This document shows positions 28,759 through 36,428 of a stretch of DNA of 64,000 bases, piece by piece. The position numbers and the translations under genes were made by a program. Source of the DNA: Glaciecola amylolytica (lineage in GTDB: Bacteria; Bacteroidota; Bacteroidia; Flavobacteriales_D; Crocinitomicaceae); NCBI GenBank assembly GCA_003856375.1, contig CP034120.1:3157501-3221500 (forward strand). The letters run 5' to 3'. Below the pieces are notes generated by a model. That model saw only the letters and a list, made by a program, of their open reading frames with translations, did not search any database and was not told the DNA's origin. Numbering within the stretch: position 1 is the first letter of the stretch; every line of letters starts with the position of its first letter.

Positions 28759-29466
28759 ATGAAAAAAGCCTGGAACATACTTACTGCAAGCATTCGAATT
28801 TTCTTCGAGCTGCTTTTTGCCTTCATCTGTATGTACATTCTCATTTTTCTTTCCCTTTCCCCGTTTACAGTCTCTGTGGAAGAAACAAATGATCCGAAAA
28901 CAGAAATTATTTACGTCAGTTCAAACGGTATTCATTCAGATGTAATCCTTCCCATCAGGCATCCGCTTATGAATTGGGAAAGCACTTTATCAATGCACCA
29001 AATGCTTTCTGTAGACACGTTTCAAACGCATCTTAAATTCGGTTGGGGCGATAAAAACTTCTTCCTGCGGACCAAAGAATGGAGCGATATGGAAGTGGGT
29101 GTCGTTCTGAACACGGTTTTTGGAAGAGGTCCGGGAGCCATGCATTTGATTTTATGTACTCCGAAAGACCTGGATAAAACGGGTTTGGTCGAAATTCATT
29201 TGACTAAAAAGCAATATCAAAAGCTTTGCGTATTCATTAAACGCAGCTTTCTATTTGAAAACGGAAAAGCACAAGTGATTGAAAAACATCCTTACGGAAC
29301 TTATGATTTCTTCTTTGATTCGAGTATTGAGTATAACATGACCTATACTTGCAATACCTGGACAAACAATGCGTTGAAACGGGCAGGACAAAAGATGGGA
29401 ATCTGGACACCTTTTAAAGGGGCGATTTTCTCGAAATACGACAATAATCCTTCTACAAGCCAATAA
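28759..29466 (+). CDS. DUF2459 (TIGR02117-type) membrane-anchored protein
   Basis: A 235-residue protein with one N-terminal membrane helix (about 12-35) and a conserved exported domain of the DUF2459/TIGR02117 family. Family-type blocks seen: VSSNGIHSDVILP, FGWGDKNFFL, and TCNTWTNNALKRAGQKMGIWTP with its conserved Cys and Asn. The family is often found near urease or outer-membrane genes but has no proven biochemical role. The start at 28759 (MKKAWN) is preferred over 28726. A TATTTTTG element at 28738-28745 is a possible -7 box but has no good -33 partner. Confidence 0.8.
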   Translation: MKKAWNILTASIRIFFELLFAFICMYILIFLSLSPFTVSVEETNDPKTEIIYVSSNGIHSDVILPIRHPLMNWESTLSMHQMLSVDTFQTHLKFGWGDKNFFLRTKEWSDMEVGVVLNTVFGRGPGAMHLILCTPKDLDKTGLVEIHLTKKQYQKLCVFIKRSFLFENGKAQVIEKHPYGTYDFFFDSSIEYNMTYTCNTWTNNALKRAGQKMGIWTPFKGAIFSKYDNNPSTSQ

Positions 29467-29473
29467 AATCAAT

Positions 29474-29505
29474 CGGTTCGCAATATTGCGATATGGCAAA
29501 TTTAC
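29474..29505. repeat. 32-bp palindromic repeat, copy 3
   Basis: CGGTTCGCAATATTGCGATA then TGGCAAATTTAC, eight bases past the DUF2459 stop. One base differs from the 22400 copy, 7 kb away. The RAYT-type transposase lies between the two loci. Confidence 0.7.
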
Positions 29506-29614
29506 ATTCTGTTTTTATGTGTAATCAATTCTCGGAAAGTTGAGTATTTCTACAAAAAAGACAGATCGACATGCATCTTTTGATCAATCAGACAAGCATT
29601 CTTCTTAACAAAAA

Positions 29615-29643
29615 CAAAGCCCCGACATTCATTGTCGGGGCTT
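29615..29643 (-). terminator. Terminator for the small basic secreted protein gene
   Basis: AAGCCCCGACA (29617-29627) pairs with TGTCGGGGCTT (29633-29643). On the minus strand the stem is followed by TGTTTTTG. It lies 22 bases beyond the stop of the 29666-30178 gene. Confidence 0.8.
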
Positions 29644-29665
29644 CATCATCCAATTTATTATTCAA

Positions 29666-30178
29666 TTATTTCTTTCCTTTACCATTGGATTTTCCGGAAT
29701 TGCCTTTGGCCTTACCATTCCCTTTGTCTCCGGAATTCGCTTTTTTATCGCTTCCGGTTGCTTTATCTTTCGATTTGGAATTTCCTTTCGATTTATCCTT
29801 AGCTTTTCCTTTCAAAGCATGAAACTCTGCAGAACCAGGTTTAATTCCCAATTCTTTTGCCATTGCTCCCCATCCTTTTGATTTACTTGTTTTATAAACA
29901 GTAATCACATCTTCAATTGGTTTTCGGGCAATATTCGAGATCTGAAAAGCCATAAATGCATCTGCAGGAGCCATACCTACCTTGAAACACGCTTCCACTT
30001 TTGGCATAGGAACATTAAATGTTTTAGTCAAATCCAATTTGAAAGCAGCCAAATCTTTATTCGCGTTTGTATTTACAATTTTCAAACTTGCGTCCAATTC
30101 CGTATCTCCGGAGTTGTAATCCTGACCAAAGCTGATGTTTGAAAGTAACATCAATGCTAAAAAAATAATTTTCTTCAT
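29666..30178 (-). CDS. Small secreted protein with Lys/Gly/Ser-rich tail
   Basis: A 170-residue exported protein of unknown function. The start at 30178 gives a clear signal peptide (MKKIIFLALMLLSNISFGQ); the ATG at 30250 would bury it. A compact domain (about 20-115) is followed by a 50-residue low-complexity tail of Lys, Gly, Ser, Asn and Asp in short KGKAKDKSKGNSK-type units. The domain carries the block DAFMAFQISNIARKPIEDV followed by KSKGWGAMAKELGIKPGS, seen as a helical repeat-like unit. The strongly basic tail could bind DNA, LPS or polysaccharide; that is inference. A TATATTTG box at 30193-30200 may be its -7 element. Confidence 0.75.
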   Translation of the reverse strand: MKKIIFLALMLLSNISFGQDYNSGDTELDASLKIVNTNANKDLAAFKLDLTKTFNVPMPKVEACFKVGMAPADAFMAFQISNIARKPIEDVITVYKTSKSKGWGAMAKELGIKPGSAEFHALKGKAKDKSKGNSKSKDKATGSDKKANSGDKGNGKAKGNSGKSNGKGKK

Positions 30179-30370
30179 AGTTTTCGTTTTATCAAATATA
30201 TCTCTTCTATACAAAAAGTGTACTCTTTTTTGAAAATTCTGGTTTTTCATTCCATTTCGGGACGGATGAATGAAGTTCGGAGGCTAAATCCATTAAGTAA
30301 AAAGACAAATGAACATCCTGCATTGGTGGAACAAATCAGATCTATTTACCCAGCACAGACAAAGACTAAA

Positions 30371-32485
30371 CTAATTTGTGATCCGCTGCAAACCAACCCG
30401 CTTTCTCGCTTCATCAATCTCCACAACTCTTACTTCCACATGCTCATGCAAAGCAATCACCTGAGTAGGGTCTTCCACATAATGATCTGCCAGATTGGAT
30501 TTGTGAATCAAACCGTTTTCTTTGATCCCGATATTGACAAAAGCCCCGAAATTGGTCACATTGGTTACAATTCCGTTCAAAATCATTCCTTCTTTCAAAT
30601 CCGAAATGGTTTTGATGCGGCTGTCGAATTCCATTATTTTTGCTTTTTTGCGCGGATCACGACCGGGTTTCTTCAATTCCTTGATGATATCCGTAAACGT
30701 AAACGAATCGATTTCAGGAAAATCAGTTTGTTTGATTTCATTCAATTTCACCTCATTTCCAATCAGATCACTCAATCCGATTCCCAATTTCTTTGCCATT
30801 TGATTGACAAACTTGTAGCTTTCAGGGTGAACAGACGAGTTATCCAAAGGATTTTCTCCATCGCGAACACGTAAAAATCCTGCAGCCTGTTCGTAAGCTT
30901 TATCTCCCAATCGCTTCACTTTTTTCAATTCCGCCCGCGACTTAATTCCTCCGTTTTCAGCTCTGTAAGCAACAATGTTTTCTGCCAATCCCAAACCAAG
31001 ACCAGAAACATAGCTCAACAAATAAGGCGAGGCCGTGTTCAAATCAACTCCAACAGCATTCACGGCAGAAACCACCACGTCATCCAAAGCATCTTTCAAC
31101 GATGTCTGATTCACTTCGTGCTGATATTGTCCCACTCCAACAGATTTCGGATCAATTTTCACCAATTCAGCCAATGGATCCATCAAACGACGGCCAATTG
31201 AAACCGCTCCGCGAACCGTTACATCGTAATCAGGGAATTCCTTTCGGGCAATCGGACTTGCAGAATAAATCGAAGCACCATCTTCACGAACAACATACAC
31301 TTCCAGATCGCGGTCAAAGCGAATGTGTTTGATAAAGTTTTCTGTTTCGCGCCCGGCAGTTCCATCTCCGATTGCAATCGTTTCTATTTTATAAGCTTGT
31401 ACTAACTGCGCAATTTTCGCAGAAGCTTTATCTCTTTCGTTTTGCGGCGGATGCGGATAAATCGTCACATTGGTCAACAACGTTCCGTGTTCATCCAGAC
31501 AAACAACTTTACATCCGGTTCTGAATCCGGGATCGAGAGCCAGAGTTCGTTTATTTCCAACCGGCGGTGCAAGCAGCAATTGCTTCAGGTTTGTAGAGAA
31601 AACGGAAATCGCTTCCTTATCAGCTTTTTCTTTTGTCTGAGCCAGTAATTCATTTTCCAGAGAAGAACACATCAAGCGCGAATAAGATTCTTTACATGCT
31701 TTTGCAACCAGGTCGCCGCATTCATCTTCTGATTTAACGAAGAAACGTTCCAATGATTCCAAAGCATCGTCTTTTTCCGGCTGTGCTTTGATCGATAAAA
31801 TCCCTTCTCTTTCGGCGCGAATAATTGCCAAAAAGCGGTGTGAAGCTGTTTTGTAAAGCGGTTCCGAAAAATCGAAATAGTCTCTGTATTTTGCTCCTTC
31901 CTCTTCTTTTCCTTTCACTAATCTGGAAGCAAAAACGGCCTTTCGTTGAAATAACGTTCGCACTCTTCCGCGGGCAATTGCATTCTCATTAATCCACTCC
32001 GCGATAATATCCACAGCACCTTGCAATGCCATATCTTCATCCAAAACGTCTCCTTTCACAAAACGCTCCGCCATTTGCTCCGGATCGCCGCCACGCTGCG
32101 ACATAATCATCTTCGCCAATGGTTCCAAACCTAATTTCTTTGCTTTATCTCCTTTGGTTTGACGTTTTTGCTTGTACGGCAAATAAATATCTTCCAGAAT
32201 TACCGAATCAAAACAATTCAGCAACTTGTTTTTCAATTCATCCGTCAGTTTTCCCTGCTCTTCAATCGAAGCAATCATTGTTTGCTGACGCGCAATCAAT
32301 TCATCGTATTTTTTCGCCAGATCACGGATTTGAGCAATCTGAACCTCATCCAAACCACCGGTCATTTCCTTACGGTATCTGGAGATAAACGGAACAGTTG
32401 CTCCACCATCCAATAATTCGATTGTATTTTGAATCGCTTTCTCTTTTAAACCGGAAGCACCGATAATGAATTCATTTTTTTGCAT
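30371..32485 (-). CDS. tex: Tex-family RNA-binding transcription accessory protein
   Basis: Cytoplasmic nucleic-acid-binding protein of the Tex family (704 residues from the chosen start), related to Spt6 and linked to transcription of hard-to-express genes. Order: helical N-terminal region (GGATVPFISRYRKEMTGGLDE), YqgF-like domain (TLALDPGFRTGCKVV), helix-hairpin-helix repeats (NTASPYLLSYVSGLGLGLAENIV shortened here to its core LSYVSGLG), and a C-terminal S1 domain (GMILNGIVTNVTNFGAFVNIG core TNFGAFVNIG). The start at 32485 (MQKNEFII) is preferred over 32560. A TATATTTG box ends only six bases before that ATG, so the transcript may be nearly leaderless or start elsewhere. Confidence 0.95.
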   Translation of the reverse strand: MQKNEFIIGASGLKEKAIQNTIELLDGGATVPFISRYRKEMTGGLDEVQIAQIRDLAKKYDELIARQQTMIASIEEQGKLTDELKNKLLNCFDSVILEDIYLPYKQKRQTKGDKAKKLGLEPLAKMIMSQRGGDPEQMAERFVKGDVLDEDMALQGAVDIIAEWINENAIARGRVRTLFQRKAVFASRLVKGKEEEGAKYRDYFDFSEPLYKTASHRFLAIIRAEREGILSIKAQPEKDDALESLERFFVKSEDECGDLVAKACKESYSRLMCSSLENELLAQTKEKADKEAISVFSTNLKQLLLAPPVGNKRTLALDPGFRTGCKVVCLDEHGTLLTNVTIYPHPPQNERDKASAKIAQLVQAYKIETIAIGDGTAGRETENFIKHIRFDRDLEVYVVREDGASIYSASPIARKEFPDYDVTVRGAVSIGRRLMDPLAELVKIDPKSVGVGQYQHEVNQTSLKDALDDVVVSAVNAVGVDLNTASPYLLSYVSGLGLGLAENIVAYRAENGGIKSRAELKKVKRLGDKAYEQAAGFLRVRDGENPLDNSSVHPESYKFVNQMAKKLGIGLSDLIGNEVKLNEIKQTDFPEIDSFTFTDIIKELKKPGRDPRKKAKIMEFDSRIKTISDLKEGMILNGIVTNVTNFGAFVNIGIKENGLIHKSNLADHYVEDPTQVIALHEHVEVRVVEIDEARKRVGLQRITN

Positions 32486-32645
32486 AATGACAAATATAGA
32501 TGTTCGGGAAATTCCTTGGTTATCCGCCGGAAAAAAGAAGTTTAAAATTCGGTTCAACACTCAGTCAAAACAACCATCAATACAATAACAATCAATCTTT
32601 TACAACCTTCCGGAAATTCAGGAGTCTTTATTAAAACTATTTACT

Positions 32646-34355
32646 ATGAAAAAAAGCTTTTACCTTCTTTTAGCGTTCATCGGTATTGTGAATCTTACCG
32701 CTTTCGCGCAAACAACAAGCTATTCTTTCTTCTCAGACTCCACTTACGGATGTCAGACAACATTAGGAATTCAAATGACAATCGGCACGCTTCCTGAAAC
32801 AGGCGGAGTCCTTTCAATTGACTGGGGAGATGGAAACACATCCACTCACAATTTTTCCACTACAGGTGCAAATACCTTTTATTACGTGCAGCAATCACAT
32901 GGTTATTCACTTCCCGGAAACTACAACATTTTACTCAATGTTTACAGCGGAACTTCCGCCGCGAATGTCGATGCGGGACAAACAATGGCCATCAATGCTC
33001 CCGGCCCGTCGAATTGCGGTTATTTATGGATTTACACCATGCAGACAAGCCCTACTGTCAGCTATCCGAATGTTCCGTATCAATTCACGGATGTCAATGG
33101 AAACATAACTGTTCTATTACCTTCAAGCGGATCCGGAGCAACGGTTTATACGGGATTGAATCCTGCAAATGCTCCTTACACAGTGCAAGTTGATCCGGGC
33201 TGGCTGGCAACAAACGGTTTGATTCAAACAAGTCCGAACTTCACAATCGCTTCCTTTAATGCAAACGGAATGGCAAATAATCCGCAGCAAACGGTAACCG
33301 TGAGTTGTACAACTCCAAGTCCGAATCCTGATTTTGGTGTCGGTTACGGCTGGGCTTCCAATTTCGTAGCTCCTATGCAGGCTGGAAATCTTTACCTGAA
33401 CATTTGCAATTATGCCTGCTCGGATACTTCAGATGTTTCCGTTACCCTTCAAATGCCGCCGAATTTCGTTCCGAATACAAGCGGTCTGACAAATCCGGTG
33501 GTTTCCGGAACAACATTGACGTTCGATATCATCGGACTTTCCGACTGTCAATACATTCACATTCCATTCACTTTCCCGGGGAACACTCCTGCCGGAACAC
33601 CTTACTGCTTTTACCTGGCATTGTTTAATCCCACAGACAGCGATTTGAGTAATAACATCGACACGATTTGCGGAGTGGTTCTGAATTCTTATGACCCGAA
33701 TGAAAAGCTGGTGGATCAGCCGGAAAATGTCAATCCGAACCAGGTGGAAGAATTCGAATATGTGATTCATTTCCAAAACGACGGAAATTTCAATGCAATG
33801 GATGTAGTGGTTCAGGATACAATTTCTCCGCATCTCGACCTTTCCACTTTCAAATATGTCGGAGCGAAACATGGGGTGGCAACTTCTATAAATACTACCA
33901 CACGCGTAGTTACATTCTCGTTCAACGACATCAACTTAGGGCAAAGCTCCGTTAATCTGGACGCATCGCAAGGTTTTGTGATCTATACCATTTCCGAAAT
34001 GTCGGGCTTGCCGGTTGGTACTGAAATTGAAAATACCGCTTACATTTACTTCGACTTCAATCCGCCGATTGTTACCAATACAACGTATAACATCAATGAA
34101 TTTCCGCTTGGGTTGTCCGAAAATAAAACGGAACAAATCGTTCTTTATCCGAATCCGGCGCAAAGTAAGCTTCATTTCAGTGGTTCTTCCGTGAAAAAAG
34201 TTTCGATTTATGATCTGACTGGAAAACGCGTTTTGGAAGAAGAGAATATTTCAAATAATGAGCTTTCATTGAACAGCATTCAAACAGGTATTTATCAGGT
34301 AGTTTTACAAACAGGGAGCATGATCTCAACTCAAAAATTAGTGATTCAAAAATAA
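32646..34355 (+). CDS. T9SS type A secreted surface protein, DUF7619-like
   Basis: A 569-residue exported protein. It has a signal peptide (1-21, ending AFAQ), a beta-rich N-terminal part with DWGDGNTSTHNF of PKD-like type, a DUF11/DUF7619-like domain at about 355-480 (YDPNEKLVDQPENV, VIHFQNDGNFNAMDVVVQDT, AYIYFDFNPPIVTNTT), and a C-terminal type A sorting domain at about 490-569 (LYPNPAQSKLHF, VSIYDLTGKRVL, GIYQVVLQT). It should be carried across the outer membrane by type IX secretion and attached or released. The binding target is unknown. A hairpin follows. Confidence 0.88.
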   Translation: MKKSFYLLLAFIGIVNLTAFAQTTSYSFFSDSTYGCQTTLGIQMTIGTLPETGGVLSIDWGDGNTSTHNFSTTGANTFYYVQQSHGYSLPGNYNILLNVYSGTSAANVDAGQTMAINAPGPSNCGYLWIYTMQTSPTVSYPNVPYQFTDVNGNITVLLPSSGSGATVYTGLNPANAPYTVQVDPGWLATNGLIQTSPNFTIASFNANGMANNPQQTVTVSCTTPSPNPDFGVGYGWASNFVAPMQAGNLYLNICNYACSDTSDVSVTLQMPPNFVPNTSGLTNPVVSGTTLTFDIIGLSDCQYIHIPFTFPGNTPAGTPYCFYLALFNPTDSDLSNNIDTICGVVLNSYDPNEKLVDQPENVNPNQVEEFEYVIHFQNDGNFNAMDVVVQDTISPHLDLSTFKYVGAKHGVATSINTTTRVVTFSFNDINLGQSSVNLDASQGFVIYTISEMSGLPVGTEIENTAYIYFDFNPPIVTNTTYNINEFPLGLSENKTEQIVLYPNPAQSKLHFSGSSVKKVSIYDLTGKRVLEEENISNNELSLNSIQTGIYQVVLQTGSMISTQKLVIQK

Positions 34356-34374
34356 GGTGAAAACACCCTTTTTT

Positions 34375-34407
34375 AAGTCCGGTTTCTTCATCGAAACCGG
34401 ACTTTTT
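34375..34407 (+). terminator. Terminator after the T9SS type A gene
   Basis: AAGTCCGGTTTC (34375-34386) pairs with GAAACCGGACTT (34393-34404), followed by TTTTC. A weaker AAGGTG/CACCCTT stem with TTTTTT overlaps the stop codon just upstream, so there may be two in tandem. Confidence 0.85.
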
Positions 34408-34453
34408 CATGTTAACGAATTGTAAATCTTTGGCATAGGCCGTCAGGTTTTCC

Positions 34454-34461
34454 TATCTTAG
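34454..34461 (+). promoter_or_regulatory. Possible -7 box of the RlpA-like gene
   Basis: TATCTTAG, one base off TAnnTTTG at position 7, with a TTG at 34430-34432 (21-base spacer). The same variant box precedes the acyl-CoA dehydrogenase gene. Confidence 0.4.
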
Positions 34462-34486
34462 CTACCCAACTTTTAAATTTAATGGT

Positions 34487-34861
34487 TTGAAATACTGGAT
34501 TTTTGGAATTATGACAATGGGTCTTTTGGTAAGTTTTACTTATCAGAACATCTTCAAACAAACTGGAAATGCGAGTTATTACTCCAGCAAGTTTCAAGGT
34601 AGAAGAACAGCTTCAGGAACACCTTATCACAAGGATAGTATGTACTGTGCTCACAAATCTTTGAAATACGGAACTCTTCTGAGAGTTACCAATCTGAAAA
34701 ACGATTCGGTTATTGTGGTGAAAGTCGTTGACCGCATGGGAAAATCGTCTCCACACATCATTGACTTGAGTTTTTCAGGAGCTCAGAAACTGAATTTTGT
34801 CCGAAACGGAATTACGAAAGTTCAGGTCGAAGAAATCATTCCCGTAGCCAAAGCCAATTAG
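34487..34861 (+). CDS. RlpA-like double-psi beta-barrel protein
   Basis: A 124-residue exported or membrane-anchored protein with an N-terminal hydrophobic helix (about 3-20) and one RlpA-like double-psi beta-barrel (about 26-120). Family blocks: ASYYSSKFQGRRTASGTPY, CAHKSLKYGTLLRVTNL and VVDRMGKSSPHIIDLSFSGA. RlpA of Pseudomonas is a lytic transglycosylase that cleaves denuded septal glycan; the SPOR domain that directs RlpA to the septum is absent, and the catalytic Glu-Asp pair was not confirmed by eye. A wall-active role is likely, division role uncertain. Confidence 0.85.
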   Translation: MKYWIFGIMTMGLLVSFTYQNIFKQTGNASYYSSKFQGRRTASGTPYHKDSMYCAHKSLKYGTLLRVTNLKNDSVIVVKVVDRMGKSSPHIIDLSFSGAQKLNFVRNGITKVQVEEIIPVAKAN

Positions 34862-34932
34862 ATTTTTAATTGAAAGTGCTTAAAATTTCAAAATCACCTG
34901 AATTCCGGGGCAAAACATGCTAATTTTACTTC

Positions 34933-35994
34933 ATGTTTGAAGATTTAATCATTATTGATTGTTCTACCGTTCTGGCTGGTCCTTCTGTGGGTACTTTTTT
35001 TGCAGAATTGGGTGCTTCCGTGATCAAAATTGAAAATCCGGGCATTCCGGATGTAACCAGAACGTGGAAATTAAGCAGTGAAGACAAAAACACGGCTGTT
35101 TCGGCCTATTTTTCCTCTGTCAATTACCGCAAGAGTTATCGGAAACTGGATTTCAAAAATCCGGAGGATCTGAATCAATTAATCGCATTAATCAAAGATG
35201 CCGACATTTTTCTATCCAACTTCAAAAAAGGAGATGCTGAAAAATTCGGAATTAGCGACGATTTCTTGCACTCCATCAATTCAAAACTGATCATCGGGAA
35301 GATTTCCGGGTTCGGATCCGAAAGTGACCGGGTGGCTTATGATCTCATTCTTCAGGCCGAAACGGGTTTCATGTCCATGAACGGAACTCCGGAATCCGGG
35401 CCGGTAAAAATGCCGGTCGCATTGATCGATGTTTTGGCGGCTCACCAACTGAAAGAAGGAATTCTGACAGCTTTGCTGCAGCGAACCAAAACAAACCAAG
35501 GACAAACGGTTTCTGTTTCCCTCTACGATGCAGCAATCTGCTCATTGGCAAATCAGGCTTCCAATTATTTAATGGAAGGTCATGTTCCGCAAAGAATCGG
35601 AAGTTTACACCCAAACATTGCTCCGTATGGGGAAATCTTCATTACCAACGATGGAAAGTCAATCACTTTCGCCATCGGAAGCAATAAACATTTTGAAATT
35701 CTTTGCGGTTTTCTGGGACTTTCGGAATTGGTTTCCGACGAACGCTTTGCAGCAAATGTGAACCGGGTGGCAAACAGAGTTTTGCTAAAGGAAATCATTC
35801 AGGAGGTTATTTCTCGTTTTGGAGCCGATGAAATTCTGGAATTCATGCACGAACATTTTGTTCCGGCCGGACTCATTCAAAACCTGGAAGAAGTATTTCA
35901 AAATCCGGAGAGCCAGCATCTGATCAAAACAGAAAACATCGAAAACAAAGAAACCAAACGTGTTTCTCAAATCGCATTTCAATTCAAATCATGA
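34933..35994 (+). CDS. Family III CoA transferase (CaiB/BaiF type)
   Basis: Cytoplasmic CoA transferase of family III, 353 residues, slightly short of the typical 380-400. The N-terminal block DLIIIDCSTVLAGPSVGTFFAELGAsV is typical (core VLAGPSVG), and the expected nucleophile is Asp166 in ALIDVLAAHQLKEG. Transfers CoA between carboxylic acids; the substrate cannot be told from sequence. The stop overlaps the following GNAT start by four bases (ATGA), so the two are translationally coupled. Confidence 0.9.
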   Translation: MFEDLIIIDCSTVLAGPSVGTFFAELGASVIKIENPGIPDVTRTWKLSSEDKNTAVSAYFSSVNYRKSYRKLDFKNPEDLNQLIALIKDADIFLSNFKKGDAEKFGISDDFLHSINSKLIIGKISGFGSESDRVAYDLILQAETGFMSMNGTPESGPVKMPVALIDVLAAHQLKEGILTALLQRTKTNQGQTVSVSLYDAAICSLANQASNYLMEGHVPQRIGSLHPNIAPYGEIFITNDGKSITFAIGSNKHFEILCGFLGLSELVSDERFAANVNRVANRVLLKEIIQEVISRFGADEILEFMHEHFVPAGLIQNLEEVFQNPESQHLIKTENIENKETKRVSQIAFQFKS

Positions 35995-36428
35995 TAGAAG
36001 TTAAAATTCCGCAATCCCAAAAGGAATGGGATTCCTACTACGATCTTCGCTACCGGATTTTAAGAGAGCCTTTGGGAAAAGAAAGAGGTTCGGAACGCAA
36101 TGAAGGCGATGAAACAGCCACTCATTTTGCTCTTTTCGAAAACAAGGAACTCCTTGCTGTGGCGCGTTTGGATCATGTCGACAAAACAACGTGTCAGGCG
36201 CGTTTCGTAGCTGTGGAAACACATCTTCAAGGCAAAGGCTACGGAAAGAAAATCATGATTACTCTTGAAAATGAAGCAGCAGCTTTGGGTTACGAAAAAC
36301 TGGTTCTTCACGCCAGAGATTATGCTTTACCCTTCTATGAAAAACTCGGCTATACGCTGGTTGGCCCTTCGTATAAACTTTTTGATGTGCTGCAACACTT
36401 TGAAATGTTCAAGATTCTAGCGCATTGA
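35991..36428 (+). CDS. GNAT-family N-acetyltransferase
   Basis: A 145-residue cytoplasmic acetyltransferase. The acetyl-CoA loop is ARFVAVETHLQGKGYGKKI (Q/R-x-x-G-x-G/A as QGKGYG), and ALPFYEKLGYTLVGP closes the fold. The N-terminal RYRILREPLGKERG block resembles ElaA-like members. Coupled to the CoA transferase by a four-base overlap. Its last 12 bases overlap the end of the convergent histidine kinase gene. Target unknown. Confidence 0.9.
   Translation: MIEVKIPQSQKEWDSYYDLRYRILREPLGKERGSERNEGDETATHFALFENKELLAVARLDHVDKTTCQARFVAVETHLQGKGYGKKIMITLENEAAALGYEKLVLHARDYALPFYEKLGYTLVGPSYKLFDVLQHFEMFKILAH

Noticed and set aside
30218-30874. A 218-residue plus-strand frame opposite tex
   Set aside because: It is the shadow of tex; composition is that of an antisense frame and no family blocks appear.
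34350-34374. A separate strong terminator at the end of the T9SS type A gene
   Set aside because: The AAGGTG/CACCCTT stem is short and bulged; the main terminator is at 34375-34407.
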